Source of the DNA: DASZHC01 sp035938215
GTDB taxonomy: Bacteria > Verrucomicrobiota > Verrucomicrobiia > Chthoniobacterales > JAFAMB01
DNA: 14,549 bases
Reading direction: 5' to 3'
Assembly (NCBI GenBank): GCA_035938215.1
Contig: DASZHC010000070.1
Location: 1-14,549, forward strand
How positions within the stretch are numbered: the first letter of the stretch is position 1; each line of letters begins with the position of its first letter. The position numbers and the translations under genes were made by a program. The notes under the pieces were generated by a model that was not told where the DNA came from, did not search any database, and was given only the letters and a program-made list of their open reading frames with translations. Below, one piece after another: positions 13,158-14,549 of this stretch.

Positions 13158-14333
13158 AGTACGGCATCTGTCGCAGCCCGATATGCGATAGTCATTGAGT
13201 TCTTTTTTCTTTTTTGCGCCTTGCCGGCCCCGGCAAGGGTAGCTGCTAACCCGGAACGTGCGCGCGATCTTGGGGTTCCCCTTGACGGAGCTCCAGGAAA
13301 ACTAAATGCGATCACGGATGTGCAAGGAGTCGAAGTGGGTCACAGGACGATCGTCGAAGGGGAGGGCAAGCTTGTTGTGGGTGTGGGTCCTGTACGAACA
13401 GGTGTTACGGCGATTTTGCCCCTCGGACGAACGAATGCGAACAAGCCGGTGCCGGCGGCTGTTTTCTCATTGAATGGCAACGGAGAAATGACCGGAAACG
13501 CCTGGGTGGAGGAATCGGGTTTTCTGGAAGGTCCAATTCTTCTGACCAATACTCATAGCGTCGGAGTTGTGCGTGACGCGGTTGTCGAATGGGGTACAAA
13601 GAAGTTTCCAGGCACGGAATATTTCAGTCTCCCGGTGGTTGCCGAAACCTGGGACGGAGAACTCAACGACATCAACGGTTTCCATGTGGTGAAAGAACAT
13701 GTTTTTTACGCTCTGGACAACGCCCGCGCCGGACTGGTTATCGAAGGAAACGTGGGGGGCGGCACAGGAATGAGAGCTTTCGGATTCAAAGCTGGGATTG
13801 GCACTTCATCGCGGCTTTTGTCCTATGATGGAGGCGAAATTTGCGTTGGAGTACTCGTGCAGGCGAACATGGCAAAGCGCCAAAATCTGATTGTAGCGGG
13901 GGTGCCGGTAGGTCGAGAGATTTCGGATTTGCAGCCGGTTGTGCATCGCGAGATTGAAAAAGAGGGGTCCATCATTGTTGTCATCGCAACGGATGCGCCC
14001 CTCCTGCCAACCCAACTCAAAAGGGTCGCAAAGCGAGCGGCTTTGGGCGTGGCGCGAACCGGTGCCGTCAGTACGAATTCGTCGGGCGACCTGTTCATAG
14101 CTTTCACGACGGCGAGTCCCGTGTTGACTGAAGGCAAAGAGCTGTGGTCCGTGCTACGGAATGAAGACCTGGATCCGATACTTTCAGCGACGGTAGAGGC
14201 GACCGAAGAGGCGATTATCAACGCGTTGCTGGCGGCGCAAACGATGCGTGGCGCCAACGACAACACATTTTTTGCCTTGCCCCATGACCGCCTGCGCGAG
14301 GTCCTCAAGAAGTACAACCGGCTTTCCGAGTGA
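13119..14333 (+). CDS. DmpA/P1-family (S58) self-processing aminopeptidase, probably exported
   Basis: This 404-residue protein is of the DmpA/BapA peptidase family, Ntn-like hydrolases that cleave themselves and then remove N-terminal residues from D- or beta-amino-acid peptides. Family blocks are LGVPLDGAPGKLNAITDVQG with VEVGH (51-75), RTGVTAILP, NGNGEMTGNAWVEESG, LLTNTHSVGVVRDAVVEW, VVAETWDGELNDINGFHV, GNVGGGTGMRAFGFKAGIGT, VLVQAN with N250, and the processing site TNSSGDLFIAF (319-329). In that site the nucleophile should be S322 before GD. The residue ahead of it is Ser, where DmpA has Gly. Residues about 22-40 (YAIVIEFFFLFCALPAPARV) look like a signal peptide. The start is uncertain: there is no in-frame ATG or GTG, so TTG 13119 is used, and the N-terminal region coincides with an inverted repeat that may have replaced the original start. 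Confidence 0.87.
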   Translation: MTHLQPVLLFKDSSTASVAARYAIVIEFFFLFCALPAPARVAANPERARDLGVPLDGAPGKLNAITDVQGVEVGHRTIVEGEGKLVVGVGPVRTGVTAILPLGRTNANKPVPAAVFSLNGNGEMTGNAWVEESGFLEGPILLTNTHSVGVVRDAVVEWGTKKFPGTEYFSLPVVAETWDGELNDINGFHVVKEHVFYALDNARAGLVIEGNVGGGTGMRAFGFKAGIGTSSRLLSYDGGEICVGVLVQANMAKRQNLIVAGVPVGREISDLQPVVHREIEKEGSIIVVIATDAPLLPTQLKRVAKRAALGVARTGAVSTNSSGDLFIAFTTASPVLTEGKELWSVLRNEDLDPILSATVEATEEAIINALLAAQTMRGANDNTFFALPHDRLREVLKKYNRLSE

Positions 14334-14416
14334 CGGAGCCGCACAAATCTTTCTCGATTCAACTTGCGCGAATCAGAACTCGGGGCAGTTTCCGATTCGG
14401 AAAGCTACTACTCTGT

Positions 14417-14549
14417 ATGACCCAGGACGAATTTGATGATTTGATTCAAGAGATTCGTGAAGAGGATCCTGAGCAACTGGATTCGGAGTTTTTTATTCGC
14501 GATAAAGCGTTTAAGGAGGATAAACTTCTGAAGATTGAACAGAAAGCAG
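14417..14549 (+). CDS. Start of an unrecognised acidic protein (runs off the window)
   Basis: An open frame from ATG 14417 reaches the window end (44 codons). It begins MTQDEFDDLIQEIREEDPEQ and continues with FFIRDKAFKEDKLLKIEQKA. It is highly charged and helical in character, with no signal peptide or membrane segment. It is not recognised. It follows the peptidase gene by 83 bp on the same strand. No strong Shine-Dalgarno precedes it. Codon use looks coding, but the short length keeps confidence modest. Confidence 0.5.
   Translation, partial: MTQDEFDDLIQEIREEDPEQLDSEFFIRDKAFKEDKLLKIEQKA

Noticed and set aside
13823..14362. Minus-strand open frame of 179 codons opposite the S58 peptidase
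   Set aside because: It is an antisense shadow of a conserved gene, with a serine/arginine-rich translation typical of such frames.

Overview
The window reads as a chromosomal segment of a free-living, moderately GC-rich Gram-negative heterotroph. The flavour of the proteins, the weak or absent Shine-Dalgarno sequences at most starts, and the many small GC-rich hairpin repeats between genes suggest Verrucomicrobiota (Chthoniobacterales-like soil lineages). That assignment is inference: there is no rRNA or other phylogenetic marker here. No tRNA, rRNA, CRISPR array, phage gene or transposase was seen.

Left part (1-3223): a sugar ABC transporter lies on the minus strand (substrate-binding protein, then the first 56 codons of a MalF-type permease). 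It is transcribed divergently from an AlgB-like sigma-54 response regulator on the plus strand. The regulator is followed by three hairpin repeats, one of which resembles a terminator. Next (about 3241-4366) comes a degraded kdp potassium-transport operon. Fragments of kdpA, kdpB and kdpD are joined in operon order with everything between them deleted, and a 17-bp tandem duplication shifts the frame inside kdpB.

Middle (4367-7201, minus strand): a KDPG-aldolase-like gene, a 65-residue DUF3311 membrane protein and an MctP-like sodium/monocarboxylate symporter form a probable catabolic and uptake cluster. The last two overlap by ATGA. From 7404 onward on the plus strand come a secreted alpha/beta hydrolase, a frameshifted GT-C-like membrane protein, and a secreted protein with a caspase/CHAT-like His...Cys pattern.

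Right part (10665-14549): bioB, a convergent YCII/DGPF protein, a small HTH regulator, a gene-free 0.6-kb stretch packed with repeats, a DmpA-family (S58) peptidase whose start lies in the loop of a 21-bp inverted repeat, and the start of an unrecognised acidic protein.

The intergenic DNA is the most distinctive part. It holds at least four repeat families: hairpins with a conserved TCTCCG loop but different, compensating stems; elements bounded by AGCGAGG(CCGC)/GCGGCCTCGCT with interiors of different lengths; a pair of roughly 43-bp elements sharing AAAATGGGCCGTCGGCAAG; and a short coding-like motif (SVHKYL) found twice. The kdp remnant, the frameshifted GT-C gene and the repeats together suggest a genome undergoing deletional decay and repeat turnover. 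No complete new defence or metabolic system is evident. The best candidates for something undescribed are the covarying hairpin repeats and the caspase-like secreted protein.
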